Assembly (NCBI RefSeq): GCF_024612015.1
Contig: NZ_CP102512.1
Coordinates: 2,852,001-2,916,000 of the forward strand
DNA length: 64,000 nt
Source of the DNA: Streptomyces sp. CA-210063
Lineage (GTDB): Bacteria > Actinomycetota > Actinomycetes > Streptomycetales > Streptomycetaceae
Reading direction: 5' to 3'
The translations under genes and the position numbers were made by a program. Of this stretch, positions 1 through 9,593 are shown piece after piece (positions within the stretch are counted from its first letter, which is position 1; each line of letters begins with the position of its first letter). Below the pieces are notes generated by a model, which ran no database searches, was not told where the DNA came from, and saw only the letters and a list, made by a program, of their open reading frames with translations.

Positions 1-244
1 CGTGGGGGTGCGCCGACGGCGTCTCGTCAGGGAACGGGGGGCCGGCCGGTCGAGCGGCCCCCCGGTCGTCGTCCTGGTTCCCGCCCTGCGCGGGTACGTC
101 GGGCACGATGGGCATGGGGCGAGTCTGCTGGGCCTCAGGCGCATCGTACGTGGGACCCGCCGGGGCTTGCCCCTGGACAGGTCCCCGGTCGGTCGGCGCC
201 CAGTACCCGGCTTGTGACGGCGCTCCCCAGGAAGAGTCGTTCAT
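1..244 (-). CDS. cdsA: Phosphatidate cytidylyltransferase, N-terminal part (cut by window edge)
   Basis: CdsA makes CDP-diacylglycerol from phosphatidate and CTP in the membrane. Only about 81 N-terminal residues are visible, beginning M-N-D-S-S-W-G-A-P and continuing as a Pro/Gln/Asp-rich cytosolic tail. The membrane domain lies beyond position 1, so no catalytic motif can be seen. The ATG at 244 shares its A with the TGA stop of frr (TGATG), indicating translational coupling. The identification rests on position: frr followed by cdsA is the standard actinobacterial order, and the disordered N-terminal tail resembles Streptomyces CdsA as I remember it. Confidence 0.75.
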   Translation of the reverse strand, partial: MNDSSWGAPSQAGYWAPTDRGPVQGQAPAGPTYDAPEAQQTRPMPIVPDVPAQGGNQDDDRGAARPAGPPFPDETPSAHPH

Positions 245-804
245 CAGACCTCGAGGAGTTCCGCTTCCTTGTGCTTGAGCAGCTCGTCCACCTGGGCGAC
301 GTACTTCGCGGTGGTGTCGTCGAGCTCCTTCTCCGCACGGCGGCCCTCGTCCTCGCCGACCTCGCCGTCCTTGACGAGCTTGTCGATCGCGTCCTTGGCC
401 TTGCGGCGGACCGCGCGGATGGACACCTTGGAGTCCTCCGCCTTGCTCCTGGCGACCTTGATGTAGTCGCGGCGGCGCTCCTCGGTGAGCTCGGGGAACA
501 CCACTCGGATGATGTTGCCGTCGTTGCTCGGGTTGACGCCCAGGTCGGAGTCGCGGATCGCCTGCTCGATGTTGCGCAGGGCGGTCTTGTCGAACGGGGT
601 CACCACGGCCATGCGCGGTTCCGGCACCGAGAACGAAGCCAGCTGGTTGATCGGCGTCAGCGCACCGTAGTAGTCGGCCACGATCTTGTTGAACATCGCC
701 GGGTGCGCACGACCGGTGCGGATCGCGGCGAAGTCGTCCTTGGCGACGACGACGGCCTTCTCCATCTTCTCCTCGGCCTCGAGGAGGGTCTCTTCGATCA
801 CCAC
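244..804 (-). CDS. frr: Ribosome recycling factor
   Basis: RRF splits post-termination ribosomes together with EF-G and IF3. The product is about 186 residues, the usual family length, and colinear with it: an N-terminal helix ([11 protein letters not shown]), the conserved R-T-G-R-A-H-P motif near residue 30, the beta-rich domain II, and the long C-terminal helix ending [10 protein letters not shown]. The start is GTG; two GTG codons stand in tandem (804 and 801) and either could be used. It lies 152 nt downstream of pyrH and overlaps the cdsA start by one base, so pyrH-frr-cdsA look co-transcribed. Confidence 0.97.
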   Translation of the reverse strand: MVIEETLLEAEEKMEKAVVVAKDDFAAIRTGRAHPAMFNKIVADYYGALTPINQLASFSVPEPRMAVVTPFDKTALRNIEQAIRDSDLGVNPSNDGNIIRVVFPELTEERRRDYIKVARSKAEDSKVSIRAVRRKAKDAIDKLVKDGEVGEDEGRRAEKELDDTTAKYVAQVDELLKHKEAELLEV

Positions 805-956
805 TTGCTCCTGCGTGTCTTGAGTAGGCCCGGCAGCTGTACTTGGTCAGGTCGGCGGCCGGCTGCGTCGCGTCTTATTCCTGCACGGTTCCCGACCGGC
901 AGGACATTGTCCATCCCCCGGTCAGGCTCCGTCCCCCGGGCAGGGGAAGGCCCCGG

Positions 957-1715
957 TCAGGCCCGGCTTCCCTGATCACCCACGAGAGTGCCGATCTTCT
1001 CACCCTTGACGGCCCGCGCGATATTGCCCTCCTTGAGAAGCTCGAACACGAGGATCGGAAGCTTGTTGTCGCGGCAGAGCGTGATCGCGGTGGCGTCGGC
1101 GACCTTGAGCTCGCGGGTGATGACCTCGCCGTAGCCGAGGGAGTCGAACCTGACCGCGTCCGGGTTGGTCTTGGGGTCGGAGTCGTAGACCCCGTCCACG
1201 CCGTTCTTGCCCATCAGCAGCGCCTCGGCGTCGATCTCCAGGGCGCGCTGGGCGGCGGTGGTGTCGGTGGAGAAGTACGGCATGCCCATACCGGCGCCGA
1301 AGATGACCACGCGGCCCTTCTCCAGGTGGCGCACGGCGCGCAGCGGGATGTAGGGCTCGGCGACCTGGCCCATGGTGATGGCGGTCTGGACCCGGCTGTC
1401 GATGCCCTCCTTCTCCAGGAAGTCCTGGAGGGCGAGGCAGTTCATGACCGTGCCGAGCATGCCCATGTAGTCCGAGCGGGCCCGGTCCATGCCGCGCTGC
1501 TGGAGTTCGGCGCCGCGGAAGAAGTTGCCGCCGCCGATGACGACCGCGATCTCTGCTCCATCGCGTACGACGGCCGCGATCTCCCGGGCGATGGCATGCA
1601 CCACGTCCGGGTCGACGCCGATGGCACCGCCCCCGGAGAACGCCTCTCCGGACAGCTTCAGCAGATACCGGCCGCGTACTTTGCCGTCGTCGCTCTTCTC
1701 GGGCTTGGTGGTCAT
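957..1715 (-). CDS. pyrH: UMP kinase (uridylate kinase)
   Basis: PyrH phosphorylates UMP to UDP in pyrimidine synthesis. The 252-residue product has the bacterial amino-acid-kinase fold motifs: L-K-L-S-G-E-A-F near the N-terminus, [17 protein letters not shown], and D-G-V-Y-D-S-D-P-K near residue 175. The ATG at 1715 (M-T-T-K-P-E-K) is chosen; the frame stays open upstream but that stretch runs through a strong hairpin. Upstream lies tsf and downstream frr, the usual rpsB-tsf-pyrH-frr order. The intervening hairpin suggests pyrH-frr-cdsA is partly uncoupled from rpsB-tsf. Confidence 0.97.
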   Translation of the reverse strand: MTTKPEKSDDGKVRGRYLLKLSGEAFSGGGAIGVDPDVVHAIAREIAAVVRDGAEIAVVIGGGNFFRGAELQQRGMDRARSDYMGMLGTVMNCLALQDFLEKEGIDSRVQTAITMGQVAEPYIPLRAVRHLEKGRVVIFGAGMGMPYFSTDTTAAQRALEIDAEALLMGKNGVDGVYDSDPKTNPDAVRFDSLGYGEVITRELKVADATAITLCRDNKLPILVFELLKEGNIARAVKGEKIGTLVGDQGSRA

Positions 1716-1751
1716 GGAGATTCGCCTCTTTACGTGTCGCACATACGAAGA

Positions 1752-1801
1752 AGGCCATTGCCGGTGGGGTGGTGTTCGCATCCCATGCGCGGCAATGGCC
1801 T
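1752..1801 (-). terminator. Hairpin between tsf and pyrH
   Basis: An 11-bp perfect inverted repeat (AGGCCATTGCC at 1752-1762 and its complement at 1791-1801) encloses a 28-nt loop. It lies downstream of the tsf stop and upstream of pyrH on the same strand, so it may be a terminator or attenuator setting the ratio of EF-Ts to UMP kinase. No U-tract follows, which is common for Streptomyces terminators. Confidence 0.6.
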
Positions 1802-1910
1802 CCTCGTCAGATCTGCTGCCGTCCGTCGCGCGTCACGCGCGCGCGTGGCGTGCGTACGCGAACGACTGCACTCGACCCTATCGGGGCCGGGCGCCCGTCG
1901 CGTAACGGAC

Positions 1911-2747
1911 TCAGATGCCGACCTTGATGCGCGTGAAGCGCTTCAGGGTGACACCGGCCTCGTCCAGGACCTTCTGCACGGACTTCTTGTTGTCCAGCGC
2001 GTACGGCTGGCCGAGCAGCGTGGCGTCCTTGAAGAAGCCGTTGAGGCGACCCTCGACGATCTTCGGCAGGGCGGCCTCGGGCTTGCCCTCGGCGCGGGTG
2101 GTCTCCTCGGCGACGCGGCGCTCGGACTCGACGACCTCGGCCGGCACGTCCTCCTTGGAGAGGTACTTCGGCGCGAAGGCGGCGATGTGCTGGGCGATGC
2201 CCTTGGCCACGTCGGCGTCGGCCTTGTCCAGCTCGACCAGGACACCGATCTGCGGGGGCAGGTCGGGCATGGTGCGGTGCATGTAGGAGAAGACGAAACC
2301 GTCGGCGTACTGCGCGAAGCGGTCGAGGACGATCTTCTCGCCGAGGTTGGCGTTGGCCTCGTCCACGAACGCCTGGACGGTCTTGCCGGCCTCGATCTCG
2401 GAGGCGAGCAGGGCCTCGAGGTCGGCCGGGGAGGTCTTGGCGACGTGCTCGGCGATCGCGGCGGCGGCGGCCTGGAACTTCTCGCCCTTGGCGACGAAGT
2501 CCGTCTCGCACTTCAGCTCGACCAGGACACCGGAGGTGTTGTCGTCGGCGATGAGGGAGACCACGGCGCCGTTCTCGGCGGAGCGGCCCTCGCGCTTGGC
2601 GACGCCCTTCTGGCCCTTGATGCGCAGCGCCTCGACGGCCTTGTCGACGCTGCCCTCGGCCTCGTCCAGGGCCTTCTTGCAGTCCATCATGCCGGCGCCG
2701 GTGAGCTCACGGAGCTTCTTGACGTCGGCGGCGGTGTAGTTCGCCAT
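1911..2747 (-). CDS. tsf: Translation elongation factor Ts
   Basis: EF-Ts is the guanine-nucleotide exchange factor for EF-Tu. The 278-residue product begins [17 protein letters not shown], the conserved UBA-like N-terminal domain, followed by the [11 protein letters not shown] motif and C-E-T-D-F-V-A, the residues that contact EF-Tu. The ATG at 2747 is chosen; upstream extension in the same frame is low-complexity spacer. It follows rpsB after 191 nt that contain a hairpin and a set of short direct repeats, so read-through from rpsB and possibly its own promoter both feed it. Confidence 0.97.
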   Translation of the reverse strand: MANYTAADVKKLRELTGAGMMDCKKALDEAEGSVDKAVEALRIKGQKGVAKREGRSAENGAVVSLIADDNTSGVLVELKCETDFVAKGEKFQAAAAAIAEHVAKTSPADLEALLASEIEAGKTVQAFVDEANANLGEKIVLDRFAQYADGFVFSYMHRTMPDLPPQIGVLVELDKADADVAKGIAQHIAAFAPKYLSKEDVPAEVVESERRVAEETTRAEGKPEAALPKIVEGRLNGFFKDATLLGQPYALDNKKSVQKVLDEAGVTLKRFTRIKVGI

Positions 2748-2821
2748 GATCTGTGAATCTCTTCTCGGAGTTCGAAGTCTCGAATCGGCGTCCGCCCCCG
2801 CGCACAGGGCGGGCGCCCGCC

Positions 2822-2863
2822 GAAGATCTACGGGCTGTGAAGATCTACGGCCACGAAGATCTA
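2822..2863. repeat. Three GAAGATCTA direct repeats in the rpsB-tsf spacer
   Basis: GAAGATCTA occurs at 2822-2830, 2839-2847 and 2855-2863, with periods of 17 and 16 nt. On the coding strand of tsf these read TAGATCTTC. They lie just upstream of tsf, between the rpsB terminator hairpin and the tsf start, a location fitting a regulator site or RNA element. No known regulator is assigned. Confidence 0.5.
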
Positions 2864-2877
2864 GTGGCTGTGGATGA

Positions 2878-2910
2878 ACGGCGGGTGGCGTGCTCGGCGC
2901 CACCCGCCGT
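2878..2910 (-). terminator. rpsB terminator/attenuator hairpin
   Basis: A 13-bp perfect inverted repeat (ACGGCGGGTGGCG at 2878-2890, complement at 2898-2910) with a 7-nt loop starts 29 nt after the rpsB stop. It is a strong stem on the minus-strand RNA and probably lowers read-through from rpsB into tsf. Confidence 0.75.
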
Positions 2911-2938
2911 CATCTCGACAGCCTTACGACCGTGAAGG

Positions 2939-3877
2939 TCAGGCCTGCTCGGTGTCCGCGGCCGGAGCCTCGGCGGCCTCAGCCTCAGCGGCAGGGGCCT
3001 CGGCCTCGACGGCGGCCTCAGCCTCAGCCGGGGCCTCGGCCGGGGTCTCGGCAGCAGCCGGAGCCTCAGCGGCGGCCGGGGCCGCGTCCTCGGTGTCAGC
3101 CTTCTTCTCGCCCTCGAGCAGGTCGCGCTCCCACTCGGCCAGCGGCTCGGCCGCGGCCTTCTCGCCCTTGCCCTCGGTCGCGACACGCGAGCGGGAGATG
3201 AGGCCCTCGGCGACCGCGTCCGCGATCACGCGGGTGAGCAGCGTGACGGAGCGGATCGCGTCGTCGTTGCCCGGGATCTTGTAGTCGACCTCGTCGGGGT
3301 CGCAGTTGGTGTCGAGGATGGCGACGACCGGGATGTTGAGCTTCCGGGCCTCGCCGACCGCGATGTGCTCCTTCTTGGTGTCCACGATCCAGACGGCGCT
3401 GGGCACCTTCTGCATCTCGCGGATACCGCCGAGGGTCTTCTCCAGCTTGGCCTTCTCACGCGAGAGGACCAGGAGCTCCTTCTTGGTCAGACCGGAGGCC
3501 GCGACGTCCTCGAAGTCGATCTGCTCAAGCTCCTTGAGGCGCTGCAGACGCTTGTAGACGGTCGAGAAGTTGGTGAGCATGCCGCCCAGCCAGCGCTGGT
3601 TGACGTAGGGCATGCCGACGCGGGTGGCCTGCTCGGCGATGGCCTCCTGCGCCTGCTTCTTCGTGCCGACGAACATGACCGTGCCGCCGTGGGCGACGGT
3701 CTCCTTGACGAACTCGTAGGCGCGGTCGATGTACGACAGCGACTGGAGCAGGTCGATGATGTAGATGCCGTTGCGCTCCGTGAAGATGAAGCGCTTCATC
3801 TTCGGGTTCCAACGACGGGTCTGGTGACCGAAGTGGACGCCGCTTTCCAGCAGCTCCCGCATCGTGACGACGGCCAT
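2939..3877 (-). CDS. rpsB: 30S ribosomal protein S2
   Basis: S2 binds late in small-subunit assembly. The 312-residue product starts [19 protein letters not shown] and contains the S2 signatures [10 protein letters not shown] and [10 protein letters not shown]. After about residue 260 it has an Ala/Glu/Pro-rich acidic tail that makes it longer than enterobacterial S2; such tails are usual in Streptomyces. It heads the rpsB-tsf unit and is transcribed away from the M23 peptidase-like gene. Confidence 0.98.
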   Translation of the reverse strand: MAVVTMRELLESGVHFGHQTRRWNPKMKRFIFTERNGIYIIDLLQSLSYIDRAYEFVKETVAHGGTVMFVGTKKQAQEAIAEQATRVGMPYVNQRWLGGMLTNFSTVYKRLQRLKELEQIDFEDVAASGLTKKELLVLSREKAKLEKTLGGIREMQKVPSAVWIVDTKKEHIAVGEARKLNIPVVAILDTNCDPDEVDYKIPGNDDAIRSVTLLTRVIADAVAEGLISRSRVATEGKGEKAAAEPLAEWERDLLEGEKKADTEDAAPAAAEAPAAAETPAEAPAEAEAAVEAEAPAAEAEAAEAPAADTEQA

Positions 3878-3907
3878 GGCCGTTCTCCTTGAATTTCTCG
3901 GTTGTGC

Positions 3908-3931
3908 CGCGGGAACCGGACGGCTCCCGCG
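3908..3931 (-). promoter_or_regulatory. Leader hairpin upstream of rpsB
   Basis: A 7-bp inverted repeat (CGCGGGA at 3908-3914, complement at 3925-3931) lies about 30 nt upstream of the rpsB start within the 272-nt divergent spacer. It could be a leader structure for S2 autoregulation, but the stem is short and no known S2-binding motif was recognised. Confidence 0.3.
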
Positions 3932-4149
3932 CCTGACGCCCGCGATGCGCCGTTGCCACTAAGGACCGAGGGGCGCTGATACGGACCACAGACGGGCCTC
4001 GTACCGGGGCGTGCGAAGTCGACCCGGTGACCCGGATCGCCATCAGAAGTGTACGGGACCCACGAGGCCCCGGGTGACGCCGATATCCACAACCGGCGAG
4101 TACTCCACAGATCCCGGCCGGATCGGCCCGTTCACGGGACGCTTCCGCC

Positions 4150-4746
4150 ATGTCTCACGAGCGAACGAAGCTGCGAGCACGATCACGAGCACGACTACGT
4201 GCCTGGCTGACGCTGCTGTCCTGCCTGACGGCAACCCTCCTGGGCACGGCCTGGACGACAGCGCCACGCGCGGCCCCGGGGGCGCCGACCGCCGAGGAGT
4301 CCGTACCCGCCGTGGGCCGCGCCTGGCCGGTGGGCCTCCGCCCCTCGGTGGTCCGCGCCTGGGAGCCCCCGCCCACCACCTACGCCCGGGGCCACCGGGG
4401 CGTCGACCTCTCCGCCCCACCCGGCTCCCCGGTACGAGCGGTCGCGCCGGGCCGAGTGTCCTTCGCGGGCCGGGTGGCGGGCCGAGGAGTCATCGCGGTC
4501 GAACTCTCCGACACCGGCGACCCACCCCTGCGCACGACCTACGAACCGGTACAGGCGTCGTTGAAGAAGGGCGACGAGGTCACCACAGGCACGATCCTGG
4601 GCACCCTGGAAGCCGCCCGCTCCCATTGCCCGACAGCATGCATGCACTGGGGCCTGCGCAGAGGGGAGACCTACCTGGACCCGCTGTCGCTGCTGCCGCC
4701 GTGGCTGCTACGAAGGGGACCATCACGCCTGCTGCCGCTGTCTTGA
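4150..4746 (+). CDS. Secreted M23 (LytM-like) peptidase-family protein
   Basis: The 198-residue product has a basic N-terminus and a hydrophobic stretch (about residues 18-38) ending in an Ala/Pro-rich region, so it is probably exported. A LytM-type domain follows: G-H-R-G-V-D-L supplies the first zinc ligands (H82, D86), and the C-terminal C-M-H-W-G-L-R stands where H-x-H is normally found, keeping H166 but replacing the first His. The position usually carrying the upstream catalytic His reads T-T-Y-E-P-V. It may therefore be a degenerate, non-catalytic M23 domain or use other ligands. It diverges from rpsB and converges with the TetR gene. Confidence 0.85.
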   Translation: MSHERTKLRARSRARLRAWLTLLSCLTATLLGTAWTTAPRAAPGAPTAEESVPAVGRAWPVGLRPSVVRAWEPPPTTYARGHRGVDLSAPPGSPVRAVAPGRVSFAGRVAGRGVIAVELSDTGDPPLRTTYEPVQASLKKGDEVTTGTILGTLEAARSHCPTACMHWGLRRGETYLDPLSLLPPWLLRRGPSRLLPLS

Positions 4747-4762
4747 CCGCAGGTGGCCGAGC

Positions 4763-4855
4763 CGCAGGGGCAGCTGCCCACCGCGTCCCTCTGCCCCAGC
4801 TGCGGGCAGTCGTGCCGCCGGGGGCGGCACGGGTGGGCGCAGCGGCACCCGGCCG
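4763..4855. repeat. GC-rich palindromic intergenic element
   Basis: The space between the convergent M23 and TetR genes contains several nested inverted repeats. The clearest is CGTGCCGCC (4811-4819) with its complement at 4823-4831 and a 3-nt loop. Flanking arms around 4770-4783 and 4830-4842 (G-C-T-G-C-C-C-A-C and G-G-G-T-G-G-G-C) can form an outer imperfect stem. It looks like a dispersed Streptomyces intergenic repeat and could also terminate both genes; only one copy was noticed in this window. Confidence 0.5.
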
Positions 4856-4949
4856 GCGCCGGTGAGCGATACCCCGCCCCGAGCTCAGCCCTGACGCCGG
4901 GCACCTGGCGATGAAGGCCCAGGCTCCGGGCGCCCGGAGCCCCGCACGC

Positions 4950-5540
4950 TCAGCCCCGCACGCCCCGCAGAGCCATCCCCACAGCCGCCTCGGTGATGGC
5001 GGACGGATCCTCCGCCGCCCCCAGCTCGATGCGCCGCACAGCCGCGTCCACGACGCCCTGCAACAGCATCGCGGCCAACCGAGGCTCCGCGTGCCCCAAC
5101 CCCGCGAGCGCCTCCACGATCATCGCGACGAGCCCACCATGCGCGGCCCGGATCTTCTCCCTGGCCCCGGCATCCAGCTCACTCGCGGAGATCGCTACCA
5201 CAGCCCGGTGCCGCCGGTCCCCGACCAGCTCCAGCTGCTTGCGGACGTACGCCTCGACCTTGCCCTCGGCCGAGTCGACCGCGGCCATCGCCGCCTCGAC
5301 CTCCGCCGCCCATACGGGAAAGTCGACCTCGCACAGCTCCTCGACCACCGCGGCCCGCGACCGGAAGTACTCGTACACGGACGACCGCGCCAGCCCCGTG
5401 CGCTCGGCGAGCGCCGGGAACGTCAACGCCTCCGTCCCACTCTCGGACAGCAGGGATCGAGCCGCGTCCAACAGGGCGGCTCGCTGCATCGACCGGTGCT
5501 CGGCCACAGAGGCCGCTCGAATCCTTGGCACCTCAACCAC
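4950..5540 (-). CDS. TetR-family transcriptional regulator
   Basis: The 196-residue product has a TetR HTH at about residues 18-62 (A-A-L-L-D-A-A-R-S-L-L then L-A-E-R-T-G-L-A-R-S-S-V-Y-E-Y-F) and a helical C-terminal ligand/dimer domain of usual length. The start is taken as GTG at 5540 (V-V-E-V-P-R-I-R); a GTG at 5531 is also possible and neither has a clear ribosome binding site. It lies 126 nt downstream of whiG on the same strand. No target can be inferred, and no obvious operator was seen. Confidence 0.9.
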   Translation of the reverse strand: MVEVPRIRAASVAEHRSMQRAALLDAARSLLSESGTEALTFPALAERTGLARSSVYEYFRSRAAVVEELCEVDFPVWAAEVEAAMAAVDSAEGKVEAYVRKQLELVGDRRHRAVVAISASELDAGAREKIRAAHGGLVAMIVEALAGLGHAEPRLAAMLLQGVVDAAVRRIELGAAEDPSAITEAAVGMALRGVRG

Positions 5541-5666
5541 TTTACGGACGGACCGCCACCCACGGGAGTGCCTTCCCTCGACCGGCCCCCGACCGGCCCC
5601 GGCCGAAACCCCAGCGAAGCCCCCAGAAGCCCGGACAGGAACCACATCCGGCCAGGTCGGACCGGC

Positions 5667-6503
5667 TCAGCGGCCGAAACTGGCCAACTTCGCCCGCAAC
5701 TGCAGCACCGACTTCGTGTGGATCTGGCTCACGCGGCTCTCGGTCACCCCCAGCACGTTCCCGATCTCCGCGAGCGTGAGCCCCTCGTAGTAGTACAGCG
5801 TGACGACGGTCTTCTCCCGGTCGGGCAATGTGTTGATGGCCCGCGCCAGGAAGCGGCGCAGTTCCCTGTCCTCGGCGACCTCGACCGGGTTGTCCGCGGC
5901 CGTGTCCTCCAGCGTGTCCATCAGGCTCAGCCGGTCGCCGCCCTCGCCCCCGACATGCAGCAGCTCCTCCAGCGCCACCACGTTGGCCAGCGACAACTGA
6001 CTGAAGACGGCGTGGAGTTCGTCGACCGCGATCCCCATCTCGGCGGCCACCTCGCCCTCGCTCGGGGTGCGTCTGAGCCGCGACTCCAGCGTGGCGTAGG
6101 CCCGCTCCACGTTGCGCGCCTTCTGCCGCACCGACCGGGGGATCCAGTCCAGCGCGCGCAGCTCGTCGATCATCGCGCCCCGGATCCGGGTGATCGCGTA
6201 CGTCTCGAACTTGATTTCCCGGTCGATGTCGAACTTCTCGATCGCGTCGATGAGCCCGAAGACGCCGGAGGAGACGAAGTCGGCCTGCTCGACGTTGGCC
6301 GGCAGGCCGACGCTCACCCGGCCGGCGACGTACTTGACCAGGGGTGAGTAGTGGAGGATCAACTGCTCGCGCAGCCGTTCGTCGCCCGTCGTCTTGTAGG
6401 TCCGCCACAGCTCGTCGAGTGTCGAGGGGGCGGGCGGGCGCACGGTGCCGCGAGCGGCGGGAGGTACCGCCGCCCGGTCAGACCCGGAGGTGTGCTGGGG
6501 CAT
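5667..6503 (-). CDS. whiG: Sporulation RNA polymerase sigma factor WhiG
   Basis: WhiG is the FliA-like sigma factor that starts sporulation in aerial hyphae and is held by the anti-sigma RsiG with c-di-GMP. The 278-residue product begins [12 protein letters not shown] and contains sigma region 2 ([16 protein letters not shown], then [13 protein letters not shown]), region 3, and region 4 ([21 protein letters not shown]). The ATG at 6503 is chosen from the remembered family start; the frame extends 92 codons upstream without family similarity. It is followed by a TetR gene and preceded by dprA. Confidence 0.97.
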   Translation of the reverse strand: MPQHTSGSDRAAVPPAARGTVRPPAPSTLDELWRTYKTTGDERLREQLILHYSPLVKYVAGRVSVGLPANVEQADFVSSGVFGLIDAIEKFDIDREIKFETYAITRIRGAMIDELRALDWIPRSVRQKARNVERAYATLESRLRRTPSEGEVAAEMGIAVDELHAVFSQLSLANVVALEELLHVGGEGGDRLSLMDTLEDTAADNPVEVAEDRELRRFLARAINTLPDREKTVVTLYYYEGLTLAEIGNVLGVTESRVSQIHTKSVLQLRAKLASFGR

Positions 6504-6775
6504 TCGTCGCCTTGTGCCGTTCTGCCGTGAACTGGGGGTGCCTGGGTGAGCTGTCGGTCTGATGTCGAGTTGCCTGTCCTGAGTCGGAATCCTCGTGAGC
6601 GTAGCGTGACTGGGGAGTCGCAGTGCGCGAAGGGCGGCGGATCGCTCGTACGCAGATACGTTCCGCTGGACGCCCCACCGGGTCACGAAGATCGCGCTGT
6701 GTGACCGGCCCGGGACGCCAACTACCGGAAACCGCAAGGCTGTCGGCGTTCCCCCGGACGGCCGAACACGCTCGG

Positions 6776-7936
6776 TCACCTTCGCCTCAGATCGGGCGAG
6801 ACGGAGATCATCGCCTGGCGTGTCAACTTCCAGCCGTCGCCGTGTCGTTCGACGTAACCAAGTGATCGGAGTTCGTACAGTCTCCCGACCGCGTCGTCCA
6901 CCGTCGTGCCCGCGCCCCGGGCGACCTCCTCGACAGCCGCGGTCCCCCGCCCGGGCAGGGCGGCGAGCACCTGCCGGGCGCCGGGCTCCAGCAGGTCACG
7001 AGGGAGCACCGGCCCATGCCGGTCCGGGGCCAGCTCCCCCATGTCACCCACCAGCTCGACGACTTCCGCGGCGTCGGACACGAGCAGGGCGCCCCCTCGC
7101 AGAAGCTCGTGCACGCCGGCCGAGAGGGCCGAGGTCGCCGGCCCCGGCACGCCCATCGTGAACCGACCCAACCGCTGCGCGGCCCGCGCCGTGACCAGCG
7201 CCCCACTGCGGTAGGCCGCCTCCACGACCACGGTCCCTCTGGTGAGCGCGGCGATGACCCGGTTCCGCAGGATGAACCGGCTCGGTGTCGGATGCTCCCC
7301 CGGCGACAACTCCCCCACCACCAGGCCCTGTTCGGCGATCCTGCCGATCAACTGCGCATGCCCCCTGGGATACGGCCGGTCCACCCCGCAGGCCAGCACG
7401 GCGACGGTCGCCCCACCGACCCCGAGCACACCCCGGTGAGCGGCCCCGTCCACCCCGTACGCCCCACCGGACACGACCACCCATCCCCGCTCGGCCAGCC
7501 CCGCCCCCAGCGCGGCCGCCATATGGGCCCCGTACTCCGTGCAAGCCCGCGCTCCCACCACGGCCACGGACCGCAACGCCCACATCCGCACATTGGCCTT
7601 CCCCCGCACCCACAGCCCCACGGGCCGCCCGTCCCCGAGGTCGTCCAACTGCCCGGGCCACTCTGCATCCCCGGGCACGAGGAACCGGACCCCGGCCTCC
7701 CTCGCCTCGGCCAGGTCTCCTTCGGGGTCGGCGCGCCCGGCGCGGGCGCACAGTCCCGCCCACCTCTTCTCCGAGGCGTCCGGCAGCGGTCGCCCGCCCC
7801 CGGAAAGCCTCCGCACTACTTCCCGGGCGCCGAGGTCCCGCAGCCACCGCCCGCCCAGTTCGTCTCCGGGTTCGATGACACGGGCGAGGAAGGCGCGGTC
7901 GAGCCGCTCGGCATCCGGCGCACCGCCGCCGGTCAT
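6776..7936 (-). CDS. dprA: DNA-processing protein DprA/Smf
   Basis: DprA loads RecA on incoming single-stranded DNA. The 386-residue product has an N-terminal helical region, a Rossmann-like core ([13 protein letters not shown] near residue 125, [11 protein letters not shown], and the conserved [11 protein letters not shown]) and a C-terminal winged-helix region (from about residue 320). It follows comM after 34 nt and yraN-comM overlap, so the three form one transcriptional unit, an arrangement common in actinobacteria. whiG lies 272 nt downstream. Confidence 0.96.
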   Translation of the reverse strand: MTGGGAPDAERLDRAFLARVIEPGDELGGRWLRDLGAREVVRRLSGGGRPLPDASEKRWAGLCARAGRADPEGDLAEAREAGVRFLVPGDAEWPGQLDDLGDGRPVGLWVRGKANVRMWALRSVAVVGARACTEYGAHMAAALGAGLAERGWVVVSGGAYGVDGAAHRGVLGVGGATVAVLACGVDRPYPRGHAQLIGRIAEQGLVVGELSPGEHPTPSRFILRNRVIAALTRGTVVVEAAYRSGALVTARAAQRLGRFTMGVPGPATSALSAGVHELLRGGALLVSDAAEVVELVGDMGELAPDRHGPVLPRDLLEPGARQVLAALPGRGTAAVEEVARGAGTTVDDAVGRLYELRSLGYVERHGDGWKLTRQAMISVSPDLRRR

Positions 7937-7970
7937 GGCTCACCCGCCGACGAGCCACAGGCCGCGGGCG

Positions 7971-9593
7971 TCATGTCAGCGCCCCGATCGCCATGGGCAC
8001 CCCGCGAGGGACTCCGGTGCGCAGCTGCAGGGCCAGGTTGACGTCTGTCGCGTCGGGGCGGTCGTGGCCGACGAGGTCGGAGATGGTCCAGGCGACCCGG
8101 AGCACCCGGTCCAGGCCGCGCGCGGTGAGGACTCCCCTCTCCAGGCAGCGCTCGGCCTCGTCCATCGCGCCCGGCATCGCGTGCCACCGGCTCCGCAGTT
8201 CACGCCCTGGGACCTCGCTGTTCGTCCGCCAGGGTGTGCCGAGCAGCCGCGCGGCCGTCCGCTCCCTGGCCGAGCGCACACGGTCGGCCACCGTGGCCGT
8301 GGACTCGCCCCGGGCTCCGCGCCGGGTCAGTTCGGACCGGGTGACCCGGTCGACCTCGACCCGGAGGTCGACCCGGTCCAGCAGCGGCCCGGAGAGCCGG
8401 GCCTGATAGCGGCGGATCGAGGCGGGCGGACACTCGCACAGGTCGTCCGTCCGCGAGAAGCGACCACAGGGACATGGATTCGCGGCGAGCACCATCAAGA
8501 ACTTCGCCGGGAACCGCACGACTCCCGCGCTGCGCGCGATCACGACGTGCCCCGCCTCCAGCGGCTGCCGCAGGGCGTCCAGTGCCTGACCGCTGAACTC
8601 GGGGGTCTCGTCGAGGAAGAGCACGCCGCGATGGGCGAGGGAGACCGCGCCGGGACGGGCGACGCCCTGGCCGCCGCCGACGAGGGCCTGCATGGTGGCC
8701 GAGTGGTGAGGGGCGCAGTAGGGCGCCAGGTCGACCAGTGGCTTCCCGGCCGGCAGCAGACCGGCGATCGAATGGACCGCCGTGACCTCCAGCGACTCCT
8801 CCCTCGCCAGCTTCGGCAGGATGGCCGGCAGCCGCTCGGCGAGCATCGTCTTGCCGGCGCCCGGCGGCCCTTCCAGGAAGAGATGGTGCCCGCCGGCCGC
8901 CGCGACCTCCACGGCGGTCCTGGCCGCCGGCTGACCCACGACATCGGCGAGGTCATGGCCCAGGTCGTGCTGCGCGGCCCCCGCGGTGTGCATACCGGTG
9001 GCCGCTCCCGTGCCCGGCATACGAAGTCCCGCCATGAGCGGGTCGGGGCGGCCGTCGTCGGGTGCCTCGTCCGGCACGGGTTCGTCCGCGAGCACGGCGA
9101 TCAGTTGCCGCAGGGTGCGCACCCCCAGAACCGAGACGCCGGACACCAGCGAGGCCTCCGCAGCGGCACACTCCGGTACCACCACCTGCTCGTATCCGGC
9201 CTCGGCGGCGGCCAGCACGGCGGGCAGAATGCCCCGCACCGGCCGGACCCGCCCGTCGAGTCCCAGCTCTCCGATCATCACGATGTCGGAGAGCACCCGC
9301 GGATCGATCCGCTCGCAGGCGCCCAGGACCGCACAGGCGACCGCCAGGTCGAATCCGCTGCCGGCCTTGGGCACCGATGCGGGACTGAGCCCCACCGTCA
9401 GCTTCTTCTGCGGCCACTCGGCACCCGAGTTGACCACCGCCGCCCTGACCCGGTCCTTGCTCTCCGTCAGACTCTTGTCCGGCAGCCCCACCAGCGTGAA
9501 GGCCGCGACCCCCGGTTCCAGGTCGGCCTGGACCTCGACGAGGACGCCTTCGACGCCGACGAGGGCCACGGAGCATGTGCGGGCGAATCCCAT
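7971..9593 (-). CDS. comM: ComM/YifB-family AAA+ ATPase (Mg-chelatase-like)
   Basis: ComM proteins are hexameric AAA+ motors; the Vibrio homologue aids integration of transforming DNA by branch migration. The 540-residue product has an N-terminal Lon-protease-like S5 domain (S-P-A-S-V-P-K-A-G-S-G-F-D-L), Walker A G-P-P-G-A-G-K-T near residue 220, Walker B L-F-L-D-E-T-P-E-F near 300, and the family's Cys cluster N-P-C-P-C-G-R-F-S. The ATG at 9593 overlaps the yraN stop by one base (TGATG), showing coupling with yraN and dprA. Confidence 0.96.
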   Translation of the reverse strand: MGFARTCSVALVGVEGVLVEVQADLEPGVAAFTLVGLPDKSLTESKDRVRAAVVNSGAEWPQKKLTVGLSPASVPKAGSGFDLAVACAVLGACERIDPRVLSDIVMIGELGLDGRVRPVRGILPAVLAAAEAGYEQVVVPECAAAEASLVSGVSVLGVRTLRQLIAVLADEPVPDEAPDDGRPDPLMAGLRMPGTGAATGMHTAGAAQHDLGHDLADVVGQPAARTAVEVAAAGGHHLFLEGPPGAGKTMLAERLPAILPKLAREESLEVTAVHSIAGLLPAGKPLVDLAPYCAPHHSATMQALVGGGQGVARPGAVSLAHRGVLFLDETPEFSGQALDALRQPLEAGHVVIARSAGVVRFPAKFLMVLAANPCPCGRFSRTDDLCECPPASIRRYQARLSGPLLDRVDLRVEVDRVTRSELTRRGARGESTATVADRVRSARERTAARLLGTPWRTNSEVPGRELRSRWHAMPGAMDEAERCLERGVLTARGLDRVLRVAWTISDLVGHDRPDATDVNLALQLRTGVPRGVPMAIGALT

